Shown here piece by piece: positions 17,748-27,397 of a stretch of DNA of 64,000 bases. The notes under the pieces were generated by a model, which saw only the letters and a program-made list of their open reading frames with translations, made no database searches and was not told the origin of the DNA. Each line of letters begins with the position of its first letter. The first letter of the stretch is position 1. The DNA is from Sneathiella sp. (GTDB lineage: Bacteria > Pseudomonadota > Alphaproteobacteria > Sneathiellales > Sneathiellaceae). Both the position numbers and the translations under genes were made by a program. The stretch spans positions 62,001 to 126,000 of the forward strand of contig PAKP01000029.1 in NCBI GenBank assembly GCA_002706985.1. Direction: 5' to 3'.

Positions 17748-18233
17748 ATGGATGACGAAATCAATTATACAAAAATGGTTGAAACGGCGCTTATGGATGT
17801 TGTCCGTAATTCGCTACGTCATGCTGCCGAATTTGGCCTTCCCGGTGACCAGCACTTCTACATCACCTTCAAAACACACTTTCCCGGCGTTTCAGTGCCC
17901 CGTCACCTCGCAGAACGCTATAAGGACGAGATGACAATCGTTCTCCAGCATCAGTTCTGGAATATCGTGGTGGAGCCGGACTATTTCACTGTTGATCTCA
18001 GCTTCAATCATAAACGAGAAACACTCAAGGTTCCATTCGATGCGCTGACCGCGTTTGCCGACCCGTCAGTCCAGTTTGGCCTGCAATTTTCGACAACTCT
18101 GGCAGAAGCGGAGGCCGCACCGGCGACTGATGACAGCGACGAGAAAACCATGGAAGAGGTTTTGGAGGAAACGGATCAGCCGCAGGAAAAGCAGGGTGAG
18201 ATAATTACCCTTGATGCCTTTCGCAAAAAATAG
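17748..18233 (+). CDS. sspB: ClpXP adaptor protein SspB, alphaproteobacterial type
   Basis: SspB tethers ssrA-tagged proteins to ClpXP. The 161-residue product has the tag-binding beta domain (FYITFKTHFPGVSVP, MTIVLQHQFWNIVVEPDYF, FSVDL-like strand, VPFDALTAFADPSVQFGLQF) followed by an acidic linker and a C-terminal end with EIITLDAFRKK, which fits the ClpX-binding tail. ATG 17748 matches the usual N-terminus; the GGAGG upstream is rather far, and TTG 17712 is an unlikely alternative. The gene starts about 45 bases after tmRNA, so the tag and its adaptor are neighbours. Confidence 0.9.
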   Translation: MDDEINYTKMVETALMDVVRNSLRHAAEFGLPGDQHFYITFKTHFPGVSVPRHLAERYKDEMTIVLQHQFWNIVVEPDYFTVDLSFNHKRETLKVPFDALTAFADPSVQFGLQFSTTLAEAEAAPATDDSDEKTMEEVLEETDQPQEKQGEIITLDAFRKK

Positions 18234-18285
18234 CTAAGTTACCCGTCAAAGTTCCCTGTTTCGTTCAAAGAATGAAAGCCCGTCC

Positions 18286-19914
18286 ATGCCCGAATTTCAT
18301 TATCAGGAAGTCTTCTCCCTTGGAAAAGACAGCACGCCATACCGTAAACTGACGTCTGATCATGTATCGACATTAGATGTTGATGGTAAGGAGGTTCTGA
18401 AAATTGAACCAGAAGCCTTGAGCCTGCTGGCGGCAACAGCAATGCATGATGTTGCACATCTGCTGCGCCCAAAGCATCTGGAGCAGCTCGCGAATATTCT
18501 GAAAGATGACGAAGCTTCCGAGAACGACAAGTTCGTGGCGACCGAGCTCCTGAAAAACGCCAATATAGCGGCCGGAATGGTTCTGCCCGGATGCCAGGAT
18601 ACCGGAACCGCAATCATCATGGGTAAGAAAGGACAGTATGTCTGGACGGACGGCACCGATAAGGAGCAACTCTCCCGCGGGGTTTTCGAGACATACACCG
18701 AAACAAACCTGCGCTACTCCCAACTCGCCCCCATCAGCATGTTTGAGGAGAAAAATACCGGTACGAACCTCCCGGCCCAGATTGATCTTTATGCAACAAA
18801 TGGCAACGAATACGAATTTCTTTTCGTCACCAAGGGGGGTGGTTCTGCCAATAAAACCTTCCTCCATCAGGCTGTGCCGAGTGTCCTGACACCCGAACGC
18901 CTCGTTCCCTCTATCGAGGAGATGATGATGTCTCTGGGCACGGCGGCCTGCCCGCCTTACCATCTCGCGGTTGTGATCGGCGGCACCTCTGCCGAGGATA
19001 CAATGAAAACGGTAAAGCTTACCTCGACGAAATATTACGACGAGCTGCCGACAAGTGGTAACGAACATGGCCGTGCGTTCCGTGACCTTGAAATGGAACA
19101 GGAAATTCTCAAAATTTCGCAAAAAATCGGCATTGGCGCCCAGTTCGGCGGAAAGTATTTTTGCCACGATGTGCGGGTGATCCGGATGCCGCGCCATGGC
19201 GCCAGCGTTCCTATCGGAATTGGTGTATCCTGTTCCGCCGACCGGCAAGTGAAAGGGAAAATCACCAAAGACGGTGTCTTTATCGAGCAGTTGGAGACGA
19301 ATCCGGCAAAATACCTTCCCGAGGTGACAGATACAGACCTGAACAGCAATGTTGTCAAAATCGACCTCAACATGCCAATGAAAGACATTTTGGCCAAACT
19401 CTCTCAGTATCCGATCAAAACACGACTGAGCCTAAGTGGGACGATCATTGTCGCGCGCGATCTCGCCCACAGAAAACTACGAGAACTACTGGAGAATGGT
19501 GAAGGACTCCCACAGTATTTCAAGGACCACATCATCTACTATGCAGGACCTGCTAAAACACCGGAAGGATATGCGTCCGGTTCATTCGGCCCCACCACAG
19601 CAGGTCGCATGGACGGTTATGTCGACCAGTTTATGACGGAAGGCGGCAGTATGGTCATGCTCGCAAAAGGGAACCGCAGTAGAGCTGTCGTCGATGCCTG
19701 CAAAAAACATGGTGGTTTTTATCTCGGCTCCATTGGCGGCCCGGCGGCAATCCTTGCCCAGAACAATATCAAGAAGGTTGAAGTTCAGGCCTTTGAAGAA
19801 TTTGGCATGGAGGCAATCTGGCGGATCGAGGTAGAGGATTTCCCCGCCTTTATCGTTATGGATGATAAAGGAAATGATTTCTTTGCCCGGAAAAAAGATG
19901 GTGCCGCCGCCTGA
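18286..19914 (+). CDS. fumA: fumarate hydratase, class I (iron-sulfur)
   Basis: Interconverts fumarate and malate in the citric acid cycle using a [4Fe-4S] cluster. The 542-residue protein fuses the alpha domain ([19 protein letters not shown]) and the beta domain ([33 protein letters not shown]) as in FumA/FumB. The cluster cysteine of the first domain is visible near residue 105. The ribosome binding site is weak. Its last 17 bp overlap the start of a ribbon-helix-helix gene. Confidence 0.95.
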   Translation: MPEFHYQEVFSLGKDSTPYRKLTSDHVSTLDVDGKEVLKIEPEALSLLAATAMHDVAHLLRPKHLEQLANILKDDEASENDKFVATELLKNANIAAGMVLPGCQDTGTAIIMGKKGQYVWTDGTDKEQLSRGVFETYTETNLRYSQLAPISMFEEKNTGTNLPAQIDLYATNGNEYEFLFVTKGGGSANKTFLHQAVPSVLTPERLVPSIEEMMMSLGTAACPPYHLAVVIGGTSAEDTMKTVKLTSTKYYDELPTSGNEHGRAFRDLEMEQEILKISQKIGIGAQFGGKYFCHDVRVIRMPRHGASVPIGIGVSCSADRQVKGKITKDGVFIEQLETNPAKYLPEVTDTDLNSNVVKIDLNMPMKDILAKLSQYPIKTRLSLSGTIIVARDLAHRKLRELLENGEGLPQYFKDHIIYYAGPAKTPEGYASGSFGPTTAGRMDGYVDQFMTEGGSMVMLAKGNRSRAVVDACKKHGGFYLGSIGGPAAILAQNNIKKVEVQAFEEFGMEAIWRIEVEDFPAFIVMDDKGNDFFARKKDGAAA

Positions 19915-20146
19915 TCTCTCAGCGGAGACGCCTGCGCGGCTTGTCAAGCATTCGGTCAGCATCGCAGGCCACCGCACCAGCGTCTCACTGGAGCAGAAGT
20001 TCTGGGATCTGATCCGGGCGAGTGCCAGGCGACAGCGTTTGAGCATCAATGAGTTACTGACAGAGATAGATGCGGCGCGGGAGGGCAACCTGTCCAGCGC
20101 AATCCGTCTTTATGTGCTGGAAGAACTCCTAGAAAAAAGAGACTAA
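19898..20146 (+). CDS. ribbon-helix-helix domain protein
   Basis: Small protein of 82 residues with a ribbon-helix-helix core: a strand HRTSVSLE, then helices [24 protein letters not shown] and [14 protein letters not shown]. Families of this kind are often DNA-binding regulators, but the target here is unknown. ATG 19898 is chosen because GGAAAAAAG comes just before it; it overlaps fumA by 17 bp in another frame. The order sspB-fumarase-RHH-DUF4169 suggests a conserved gene group. Confidence 0.8.
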   Translation: MVPPPDLSAETPARLVKHSVSIAGHRTSVSLEQKFWDLIRASARRQRLSINELLTEIDAAREGNLSSAIRLYVLEELLEKRD

Positions 20147-20239
20147 ACCGGTTCGGAACCCCAAAATATCCCTTTGAGAACTGCTCATTGCGACCCTATA
20201 TATAAGGCAAGTAACCAATCAAATTAGGGCAACGGCGAT

Positions 20240-20452
20240 ATGGGTGATGTTGTCAACCTGAATCAGTTTCGAAAAAAGCAGGGCCGGAAAAAAGCTGAAG
20301 AGCTGGCGCGCAACAACCGCGTGCGCTTCGGCAGAACCTCTCTGCAGAAAAAGCAGGATAAAGACCAGATACGACGCGGAAAAGCCGAACTTGACCAGAA
20401 AAAGCTATCGCCTGACCAGGATGATGAAGAAACCCCCTCGCCCAAAAATTAG
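20240..20452 (+). CDS. DUF4169 family small basic protein
   Basis: A 70-residue, highly charged protein beginning MGDVVNLNQFRKKQGRKKAEE and carrying RVRFGRT, the hallmark of DUF4169. The C-terminal third is rich in charged residues and probably disordered. No function is known. It lies 93 bp after the RHH gene on the same strand. Confidence 0.85.
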   Translation: MGDVVNLNQFRKKQGRKKAEELARNNRVRFGRTSLQKKQDKDQIRRGKAELDQKKLSPDQDDEETPSPKN

Positions 20453-20564
20453 CAATTTCTTCACACATTCAGTTTAAGAAAAACAAATTATTGTCATAGA
20501 AATGACTCAACCTTCTTCTACTTAAAGATCGCGCCCAGCGAAGGCAGGGCTAAAGGAGGTAAAA

Positions 20565-20723
20565 ATGGAACCTGGTGTGCAGAAATATCCCGAGCCTTCG
20601 TTGAAAGACCTGTTGTCTGATCCGATCATGCTCGCGGTCCTAAAACGTGACGGACTGACGGTAGAAGACATTAAAAAGGTTGTATCAACCTATCAGGAAA
20701 AAATCCGCCTCCCCCTCTCCTGA
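20565..20723 (+). CDS. 52-residue conserved-looking small protein
   Basis: A short gene with a perfect AAAGGAGGT ribosome binding site 4 bases before ATG 20565. It encodes a 52-residue protein with [20 protein letters not shown] and [12 protein letters not shown], which looks like two short amphipathic helices. I am unsure of the family. The strong ribosome binding site and regular composition argue that it is real. It lies between the DUF4169 gene and a haloalkane dehalogenase. Confidence 0.7.
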   Translation: MEPGVQKYPEPSLKDLLSDPIMLAVLKRDGLTVEDIKKVVSTYQEKIRLPLS

Positions 20724-20863
20724 TTCTATTCAACTCTTCGCTAAACCTACCCCATTCAAAGCGCGACTTCTTTTGTTGCGCAGTTTTGCTCCCTCGCGTT
20801 ATTATCCGGCCATGCTTTATTGCTCCATCTCATTCAGAAAGCAATCAGGGAGACCGGCATAAC

Positions 20864-21742
20864 ATGACGATAGCAGCAAGATATAAAAAGAAATCGGCGA
20901 CAATCCGGGGTCTTAAAATGTCTTATATCGAAGAGGGCGAGGGAGATCCAATCGTGTTCCTGCATGGGAATCCGACCTCATCCTATTTGTGGCGCAATGT
21001 CATGCCGCATCTGGAAGGGCGCGGGCGCCTGATTGCCCCCGACCTGATTGGTATGGGAGATTCCGAAAAACTGCCGGAAAGCGGACCGGACAGCTATACG
21101 TTCAAAGAGCATCGTTCATTCCTCCATGACCTGCTTGCCTATCTAATGGTCGACAGAAATGTGACCCTAGTCGTTCATGACTGGGGATCGGCACTGGGCT
21201 TTGACTGGGCGTATCAGAATCAATCCGCAATGAAAGGCATCGCCTATATGGAGGCGATCGTCCAACCGATCCCAAGTTGGGACAACTGGCCAGAGGCTGC
21301 GCGGAATATTTTTCAGGCCTTTCGTAGCCCGGCCGGCGAAGAACTCGTCCTTGAGAAAAATATCTTCGTTGAAAGGGTGCTGCCAACTTCTATCATCCGG
21401 ACATTGGAAGAGGAAGAACAGCGTGAATATACCCGCCCATTTCGAAATGCCGGAGAAGACAGGAGGCCGACCCTAACCTGGCCGAGACAGATTCCCATCG
21501 CCGGGGAGCCCGATGACGTTGTCAAGATAGTGGATGACTATTCCAACTGGCTCAGCAAGTCGGATTTGCCCAAACTATTTGTGAACGCCGACCCCGGCTC
21601 TATCCTGGTCGGCCCTCAGCGAGAATTCTGCCGCACATGGCCCAATCAGACCGAAGTAACCGTCAATGGGTTACATTTCATACAGGAAGACAGCCCGGAT
21701 GAGATTGGTCAGGCAATCGCGGAATTTCTCGCAAAAATATAA
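20864..21742 (+). CDS. dhaA: haloalkane dehalogenase, HLD-II type
   Basis: Alpha/beta hydrolase that removes halide from alkyl halides by an SN2 ester intermediate. The start ATG 20864 gives 292 residues, close to Rhodococcus DhaA. The nucleophile Asp106 sits in [11 protein letters not shown] with the halide-binding Trp107 next to it, the second halide ligand Asn36 is in [11 protein letters not shown], the catalytic acid Glu130 in AYMEAIVQP, and the base histidine in NGLHFIQED near the C-terminus. The acid position marks subfamily II. Upstream a GGGAG lies 11 bases before the start. No other halo-organic genes are nearby; the natural substrate is unknown. Confidence 0.9.
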   Translation: MTIAARYKKKSATIRGLKMSYIEEGEGDPIVFLHGNPTSSYLWRNVMPHLEGRGRLIAPDLIGMGDSEKLPESGPDSYTFKEHRSFLHDLLAYLMVDRNVTLVVHDWGSALGFDWAYQNQSAMKGIAYMEAIVQPIPSWDNWPEAARNIFQAFRSPAGEELVLEKNIFVERVLPTSIIRTLEEEEQREYTRPFRNAGEDRRPTLTWPRQIPIAGEPDDVVKIVDDYSNWLSKSDLPKLFVNADPGSILVGPQREFCRTWPNQTEVTVNGLHFIQEDSPDEIGQAIAEFLAKI

Positions 21743-21769
21743 TTTAGCCAGTACAGGACAGACGATATC

Positions 21770-22108
21770 GTGGTCGAAAAACGGATTAAACTAAACGCTT
21801 TGCAAAGCAAAACCCTGACCCTTTTGCAAATATTAGCGCGCGATCCAGACAGCTCAACTCCGGAGGGCGATGCTGGTAACGTTCGCATTACCCGCCTTCC
21901 CCACGCACACGGGAACCACATGCATGTCGGAGAGTATGTCGTCGCAAGCCGCGATGCCAGCGGACTGAACAACAAATCTGTCTGGGTGGCCCTCTGCCGT
22001 AAAGGTCTTGTAAAAGAGAACTGGGAAGACAAGATTGTTCTAACCCCGGAAGGTCTCTCATTTTCGACAGGCCTTGAGAATAAATTTATCTCTGCGTCTG
22101 ACCACTAA
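21770..22108 (+). CDS. hypothetical protein, 112 residues
   Basis: Starts at GTG 21770, 27 bp after the dehalogenase, and ends 33 bp before a cyclase gene. The sequence is mixed with no membrane segment or signal peptide. It contains a histidine-rich stretch RLPHAHGNHMHVG and looks like a small globular protein, with a short winged-helix-like end (ALCRKGLVKENWEDKIVLTPEG). The last segment would fit a PadR- or MarR-like wing, but I do not recognise a family. Composition matches its neighbours. Confidence 0.6.
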   Translation: MVEKRIKLNALQSKTLTLLQILARDPDSSTPEGDAGNVRITRLPHAHGNHMHVGEYVVASRDASGLNNKSVWVALCRKGLVKENWEDKIVLTPEGLSFSTGLENKFISASDH

Positions 22109-22141
22109 GAACCCTGCCTGAATTGAGGTGGAGGTAACCCT

Positions 22142-23005
22142 ATGAACTCCGGAACCGACAGGAAACTTACAACAATACTTTGCGCCGACGTCGCGGGCTA
22201 TAGCCGCCTCATGAACAAGAATGAGGGGGAAACGCTCAGCAGGTTGAAAGCCACGCGAGAGATTTTCAGCGACTTCATCATCCGATACAATGGACGGACC
22301 GTCAATATGACCGGCGACGGGCTTGTTTGTGAATTTCCGAGCGTCGTAAATGCCGTGCAATGCGCTGTTGAGGTTCAGAATAAGATAAACGAGGACAACC
22401 TGTCCCTATTGCCCGCAGATCGGATGCTCTACCGCATCGGTATCAATCTGGGGGATGTCCTGATTGAGGGTGACGATATTTTCGGTGAAGGAGTTAATGT
22501 GGCAGCAAGGCTGGAAGCCCTGGCGCCTGTCGGCGGTATCTGCATATCGGGCTCTGTTTTCGATCAGGTAAAAAACAAACTGCCGAAACATTTTGAATTC
22601 CTTGGGAATAAAACTGTCAAGAATATCGCGGATCCTGTTCCTGTATATTCACTTGTGCTCGCCGAAATGTCGGATGTCTATACCGATGCATCCGCTTCCA
22701 GACTAAATTCCGAAAACGCACCTAAGGAAGAGACCGAAGACGACAGGAAAATTCGTGCCTATGTCAAACGACAGGCTGCCTTCTACAGGCGGGCCACCGC
22801 TTTCGGAGCAATTACGCTCATGCTTTTCTTCATAAATATGGCGACTTCGCCCGATTATTGGTGGTTTCTCTGGCCCGCGGCAGGTTTTGTCGTTTCCTTG
22901 ATAATACAAGGAATTATGATTTTTAAGGGGCCACGTCACGGAAAAGAATGGGAAGAACGGAAGATAAACGAGCTTAAAGCGCGCAGGCACAAACCCCATT
23001 CCTAA
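22142..23005 (+). CDS. class III adenylate/guanylate cyclase with C-terminal 2TM domain
   Basis: A 287-residue protein. The N-terminal half (about 5-170) is a class III cyclase domain: CADVAGYSRLM with a metal aspartate, MTGDGLVCEF with the second, and GEGVNVAARLEA with the transition-state residues. A variable linker follows, then at about 210-270 two hydrophobic segments and a basic tail, a 2TM domain. The arrangement anchors a cyclase to the inner membrane at its C-terminus. It converges with the giant secreted-type gene and overlaps it by 4 bp. Whether it makes cAMP or cGMP is not certain from sequence. Confidence 0.85.
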   Translation: MNSGTDRKLTTILCADVAGYSRLMNKNEGETLSRLKATREIFSDFIIRYNGRTVNMTGDGLVCEFPSVVNAVQCAVEVQNKINEDNLSLLPADRMLYRIGINLGDVLIEGDDIFGEGVNVAARLEALAPVGGICISGSVFDQVKNKLPKHFEFLGNKTVKNIADPVPVYSLVLAEMSDVYTDASASRLNSENAPKEETEDDRKIRAYVKRQAAFYRRATAFGAITLMLFFINMATSPDYWWFLWPAAGFVVSLIIQGIMIFKGPRHGKEWEERKINELKARRHKPHS

Positions 23006-26000
23006 GATTCATCGACGACAATCCGTGCCGCGATATCCTCCATGGCCTGTACATCAGGATTTATATAATTATCGATCGTTATGGTGGGCCCATTAGCGAC
23101 GAGTAATGTCAGGGTTGGCCGACCGCCAGCTTCCGTCAATTGCCACGCCTCTCCGGCACCACGATTTTCCGCCAAAATACCGAGATCATCAAAGATCTGG
23201 TCGAGATTAATCACATCTTCCGACGGAACAAAATCGGTAATGGTTACGTCACCATTATCCGCACCGGTGAAGACAAATATATCGGCTCCCTGCCCGCCGG
23301 TCAGCGTATCATCTCCGCCGTTACCTTGCAGAATATCGTCACCATTTTGACCGATGATCGCCTCGCCATCGCTTGTTCCAAAGAGTGCGAGATTTTCGTC
23401 ATTGCCCGCAAAGGAACTCGCCGCCGGGGCAAATGCCGAAAATGCAGCGAAGGCGCCATTGCCATCTTCAACAAAGGTAAAGGACAGAATTGCACTGCTT
23501 GTATCATTATCCCCGTCGGTCAGAACATATTCGAAACTCTCGACCTCGCCGGGGTCCGCCTGCGAAGGTGCGGTATAGGTGTAGTTGCCGTCCGCATCAA
23601 TGGAGAGCATGCCACCGAGTATCGTTTCGACAATTAACGGATCTCCGTTCTGCGGAATATCATACTCGAATCCATTATAGATCAGCGAAGTCAGTGTCCC
23701 GCCATCCGCACCGAGGCTGTCGACGGATCCAGAGCTGACAACATTATCCGTCTCGACAACCGGAACCGTATCAACGAGGACTGTCTCCAGATCGTTAGGA
23801 TCAACGACTAATGTCGGCGCTTCGCCTCCGTTTTCAACCTTGGCAAGTTCCGTTGTGCTGATACCGTTGCCTAGGCCAACAGCAACAACTTCGATATCGT
23901 TACTGTCGACAAATTGCTGCCACTCATTACCGCCCGCGGTCGGCACTTCAAGATTCGCGCTCGGCTCGCCATCCGAGATGAAATAGACATTTGACGCATA
24001 TCCCGAAAGCGACGGATCCGCGAGCTGTGCCTCAAGAACTCCCTGTGCACCGTCGCTGGTATCACTTACAGCCGCGGCATAGTTTGTTGATCCGCCCGGC
24101 ACCAGGTTGGCCGGATTGTTGATGAAATCCTGCGCGGCGGCCACCGAGTCTCCCTGAAACACCACCGATGATGCGGCGGCGAAGGCAATAATAGAAATGT
24201 TCAGATTGCTTGAAACCTGATTATATTCCGAAAGCACGTTGCTGACGGCTTCACGCAAAACTTCAATGCGAGTTTGCGAGCTTCCCGGAACGGCGAGGCT
24301 CATAGACCCCGACGTATCAAGGACAAAAACAAGATTGTAACTCGGTAATGTCGGGGCGGGTAAATCCACCGCATCCGGGCTGGCGATCGGGACATCATCC
24401 ACTATCGAGGCGACGAAGGATCCGCTGACGCTTGAGCCGTCCTGATCCTCAACATCATAGCCAAAGGTAAGATCGAACGTATCTTGCCCCTCACCTGTAT
24501 GATCAATGGCATCGTTCAGTGTAAATGTATACCCATAGTCGTCGCCCGGTCCCGTCGGTCCGAATTGGAGGACGAAAACCGAACGCGGTACGCCACCGTC
24601 AGGAAAGGCCGTTGCTGTAACCTGCTGGGTGACACCGTTTGCAAGCGTGGTAACTTCGTAGAAAACAGGATCTCCCCCTGAGGTAATCTCCGGCAAACCA
24701 CTAATATCAAGCGTGACAGTGCCGGCCCCATCAAGTCCGAAATCTATTTCCGCCGTGCCGCTGGCAGTAGTCGCTTCGGGTGTCATATCACTTCCGCCCG
24801 GCAAATCATCTTCGTCAACACTGATAGCCTGAGCAGTTCCCAAGGTCGGTGCGCTATCCTCAATTTCGATTGTCAACGCACCGGAGGCCGACGAACTGTT
24901 CACATCCAGCACGGATATTGCGAGAGTGAAGGCAAGGCTTGAGAGGTTGCCGCTTGCGCCGTCTAAATGATCAATAGGACCGTCCAGTATGACATCATAT
25001 GTACCGTCCGTATTCAGCGTAACCGTAAAAACTGTCTCCCCGCCAGCCGTCCCGACGACGACATTTGTACCAAGCCCACTTAAGACGATTGGATTACCCT
25101 GGGAAGTCAGATTTGCCGCATCAAAATCCGGCTGTGCAGTGTCAAAAGTAACAGCTGCTATTTCGCCGCTGCCCCCACCAATACCAATTGCGGCACCCTC
25201 AATACTGTCTCCGTCTGCTGCCTCCAAAAGGTCCGCCGGGATTCCCTCGTCAACAATTACCGGATCGTCATTGTCTTCGATCGTCAGTGTGACGGAACTT
25301 CCTGCGCCATCTATAACCGCATTGCTTGAGGCTCCGATAAGTGAAAGCGTGAGAGTTTCCGTTCCTTCAAACTGATTGTCATCAACAATCGGGATATTGA
25401 CTGTTACGGTTGACCCTGGTGCCAGTCCAGTCGCTCCGCCATCGAACGTTACTCTTTGCACGCCATCAACGATATAGTCGCTGCCCGCCGTCGTGCTGCC
25501 GGTAATCGCATAATCGACGCTCACCGTCACCCCCGGCGCGACCGCTTTATCAAGTGTCAGAACGAAGGAAAGAACGTCGGCATCCTCCCCGACAGCGATT
25601 TCTCCTCCCCCGACCGGCGTACCGCCGACGGTTACGTCAGAGAGCGTTACAATACCAATATCATCATCGGTGATAACGACAAGCGCCTGCCCGGAAGAGA
25701 CATCGATGTCCGCGTTTTCTGCCCCCGTCAGAGCAACAATGAAAAACTCCAGATTTTCGATGACTTCATCATCGATCACCTCAACGGTGAAGACGGCTTC
25801 GGTTGAGCCGGGCGGTATAACAATGGTCCCGTCCCCGTTACTGACGAAATCCAAGTCGCCAGGAAGGCCCGAATCCGCCTGGGTAGCCGATCCGCCCCTG
25901 ATCTCATACGTAATCGTCACAGGAAGGTCGGTTGGTTCGTTCAAAGTTATGACAATTTCAAAACTGCTGAGATTTCCGGATTCCGGATCCACGACAGAAA

Positions 26001-27123
26001 CAACGCTCAAGCTGGTCTGCGGCCCAATTCCGACAATCTCCTCATCTTCGCTTAAATCACGAAGCCCGAGATCGGTTCCATCCAGCAACCCACCCGCTTT
26101 CAGCAGGTCGCCAATCGATAATCCACCATCAATCGTACCTTCACTAAACTGCTGGAAGCCTGCCCCACCGCCTGATTGCGACCGGCGACCACCTGCCTCT
26201 GGATTGATCTCATCGGGATTGAAATCATCCTCTTCATTAAACCAGTCGGGATTAACAAGCCGCAGCGCTTCGCCATAAATATCGAAAAGCTGTTCGCCCG
26301 TCAGGATAAAGGGCACACTTGGCAAAGTGGAAAAGCTCGTTACGATAACGGACTGATTGGCCACATCCAGAACCTGTGAACCCGCCTCGTTCGTAATCAC
26401 GATCGCGCCGGTAAAGAGCGTGAAAATTGATTCCTCGCCAATACTCTTGACGTTGCCCGACCAGCTCGTGCCGCGGATACCAATTGTGCCTACGGGAGTC
26501 CGCACATCGACATTCTCCGGGTCATCCTTGGCAATCTGGCCACTGACGAGGGAAAACACGCCCTGCAGAAGGGAAACACCGAATGTCCCGCTTCCCGCTG
26601 ACGGATTATATATCATTTCATCGAGAACAGCCCGCCCGTTCTCTCCCATTGTAAACTGTGTCTCATCCACAAATACGATGGTAAAAGACGAGCCGGCAGC
26701 GGTCTCGATCACATCTCCCTGAAATACCGTCGCCCCTTCGACAAGTTCTTCACTGGTCCCGTCGGCGTGCCGCGTGGTCACGGTACCGGTCAGATCTGTT
26801 ACTTCCCCGATGGGCCCTCCGGCGTCACTTTGCGTTCCAGAAGACTGTGCCATTGGTCCCGGACCTGCCAACTTACTCACTAGGTCTGCCGGTATCCGCG
26901 CACCGCCCGCGGTTAGCAAATCGGCACTAGACCCAGATGCAAAATAATCGTGAATTATGATATGACCGCCGGTGTCATCCGTCAGGGTCAGGTCGACGCC
27001 ATCACGACCAAAGTCCGCAACAAGCGGTTTGATCTCATCGCCAATTTGCACTGCCCCGTGATCAGGCGCCTGATATTCGGCAAGTGGCTTGGCGTCGAGG
27101 TTTACTGAAAAACCCTGTTTCAT
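23002..27123 (-). CDS. giant FecR / Calx-beta / VWA / RTX protein, probable type I-secreted adhesin
   Basis: A 1373-residue acidic protein with almost no cysteine. In order: an N-terminal region with no signal peptide (1-100), a FecR domain (about 105-260), two Calx-beta domains (about 375-620), two VCBS/cadherin-like segments (620-910), a von Willebrand A domain starting YNLVFVLDTSGSMS with its metal site near residue 931, another VCBS-like segment, and nonapeptide repeats NGDDILQGNGGDDTLTGGQGA near 1262 with a type I secretion-like C-terminus. These are hallmarks of large calcium-stabilised surface or secreted proteins. FecR at the N-terminus of such a protein is unusual. It is divergent from a CHASE2 cyclase and overlaps a second cyclase. 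No type I secretion genes are in the window. Confidence 0.85.
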   Translation of the reverse strand: MKQGFSVNLDAKPLAEYQAPDHGAVQIGDEIKPLVADFGRDGVDLTLTDDTGGHIIIHDYFASGSSADLLTAGGARIPADLVSKLAGPGPMAQSSGTQSDAGGPIGEVTDLTGTVTTRHADGTSEELVEGATVFQGDVIETAAGSSFTIVFVDETQFTMGENGRAVLDEMIYNPSAGSGTFGVSLLQGVFSLVSGQIAKDDPENVDVRTPVGTIGIRGTSWSGNVKSIGEESIFTLFTGAIVITNEAGSQVLDVANQSVIVTSFSTLPSVPFILTGEQLFDIYGEALRLVNPDWFNEEDDFNPDEINPEAGGRRSQSGGGAGFQQFSEGTIDGGLSIGDLLKAGGLLDGTDLGLRDLSEDEEIVGIGPQTSLSVVSVVDPESGNLSSFEIVITLNEPTDLPVTITYEIRGGSATQADSGLPGDLDFVSNGDGTIVIPPGSTEAVFTVEVIDDEVIENLEFFIVALTGAENADIDVSSGQALVVITDDDIGIVTLSDVTVGGTPVGGGEIAVGEDADVLSFVLTLDKAVAPGVTVSVDYAITGSTTAGSDYIVDGVQRVTFDGGATGLAPGSTVTVNIPIVDDNQFEGTETLTLSLIGASSNAVIDGAGSSVTLTIEDNDDPVIVDEGIPADLLEAADGDSIEGAAIGIGGGSGEIAAVTFDTAQPDFDAANLTSQGNPIVLSGLGTNVVVGTAGGETVFTVTLNTDGTYDVILDGPIDHLDGASGNLSSLAFTLAISVLDVNSSSASGALTIEIEDSAPTLGTAQAISVDEDDLPGGSDMTPEATTASGTAEIDFGLDGAGTVTLDISGLPEITSGGDPVFYEVTTLANGVTQQVTATAFPDGGVPRSVFVLQFGPTGPGDDYGYTFTLNDAIDHTGEGQDTFDLTFGYDVEDQDGSSVSGSFVASIVDDVPIASPDAVDLPAPTLPSYNLVFVLDTSGSMSLAVPGSSQTRIEVLREAVSNVLSEYNQVSSNLNISIIAFAAASSVVFQGDSVAAAQDFINNPANLVPGGSTNYAAAVSDTSDGAQGVLEAQLADPSLSGYASNVYFISDGEPSANLEVPTAGGNEWQQFVDSNDIEVVAVGLGNGISTTELAKVENGGEAPTLVVDPNDLETVLVDTVPVVETDNVVSSGSVDSLGADGGTLTSLIYNGFEYDIPQNGDPLIVETILGGMLSIDADGNYTYTAPSQADPGEVESFEYVLTDGDNDTSSAILSFTFVEDGNGAFAAFSAFAPAASSFAGNDENLALFGTSDGEAIIGQNGDDILQGNGGDDTLTGGQGADIFVFTGADNGDVTITDFVPSEDVINLDQIFDDLGILAENRGAGEAWQLTEAGGRPTLTLLVANGPTITIDNYINPDVQAMEDIAARIVVDES

Positions 27124-27325
27124 CTCTCATACCCCAACAGCAAAAAAAGACCCCCGCATAGTCAGAATTTATTCTTCCGCTGCACCCGGCGACCAAATAA
27201 TCTTAATAAAAAAGTTGCCCAAACTATTGCTTAAAAGTACTTATCAGGCGAGCAAGAAAGTAATGTATTCTTAGTAATTGAAGTATGCCACATTTTGGAC
27301 AAATTTCATAAAATTTTTCACAAAC

Positions 27326-27342
27326 ATAGTTAATCCAACTAT
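27326..27342. promoter_or_regulatory. 17-bp palindrome in the divergent cyclase/giant gene promoter region
   Basis: ATAGTT (27326-27331) and its inverse AACTAT (27337-27342) are separated by 5 bases. It lies in the 274-bp AT-rich gap between the two divergent genes. It could be an operator; short palindromes are common in AT-rich DNA, so this is weak. Confidence 0.3.
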
Positions 27343-27397
27343 TTGAATGAATGTGCGATATACTTGTTTAACGATCTGAAAAAAGGCCAATCCCTGC

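Noticed and set aside
25670..26278. 202-codon plus-strand frame inside the giant RTX gene
   Set aside because: Low-complexity Ser/Pro-rich translation is a mirror of the acidic repeats on the other strand; no start signal.
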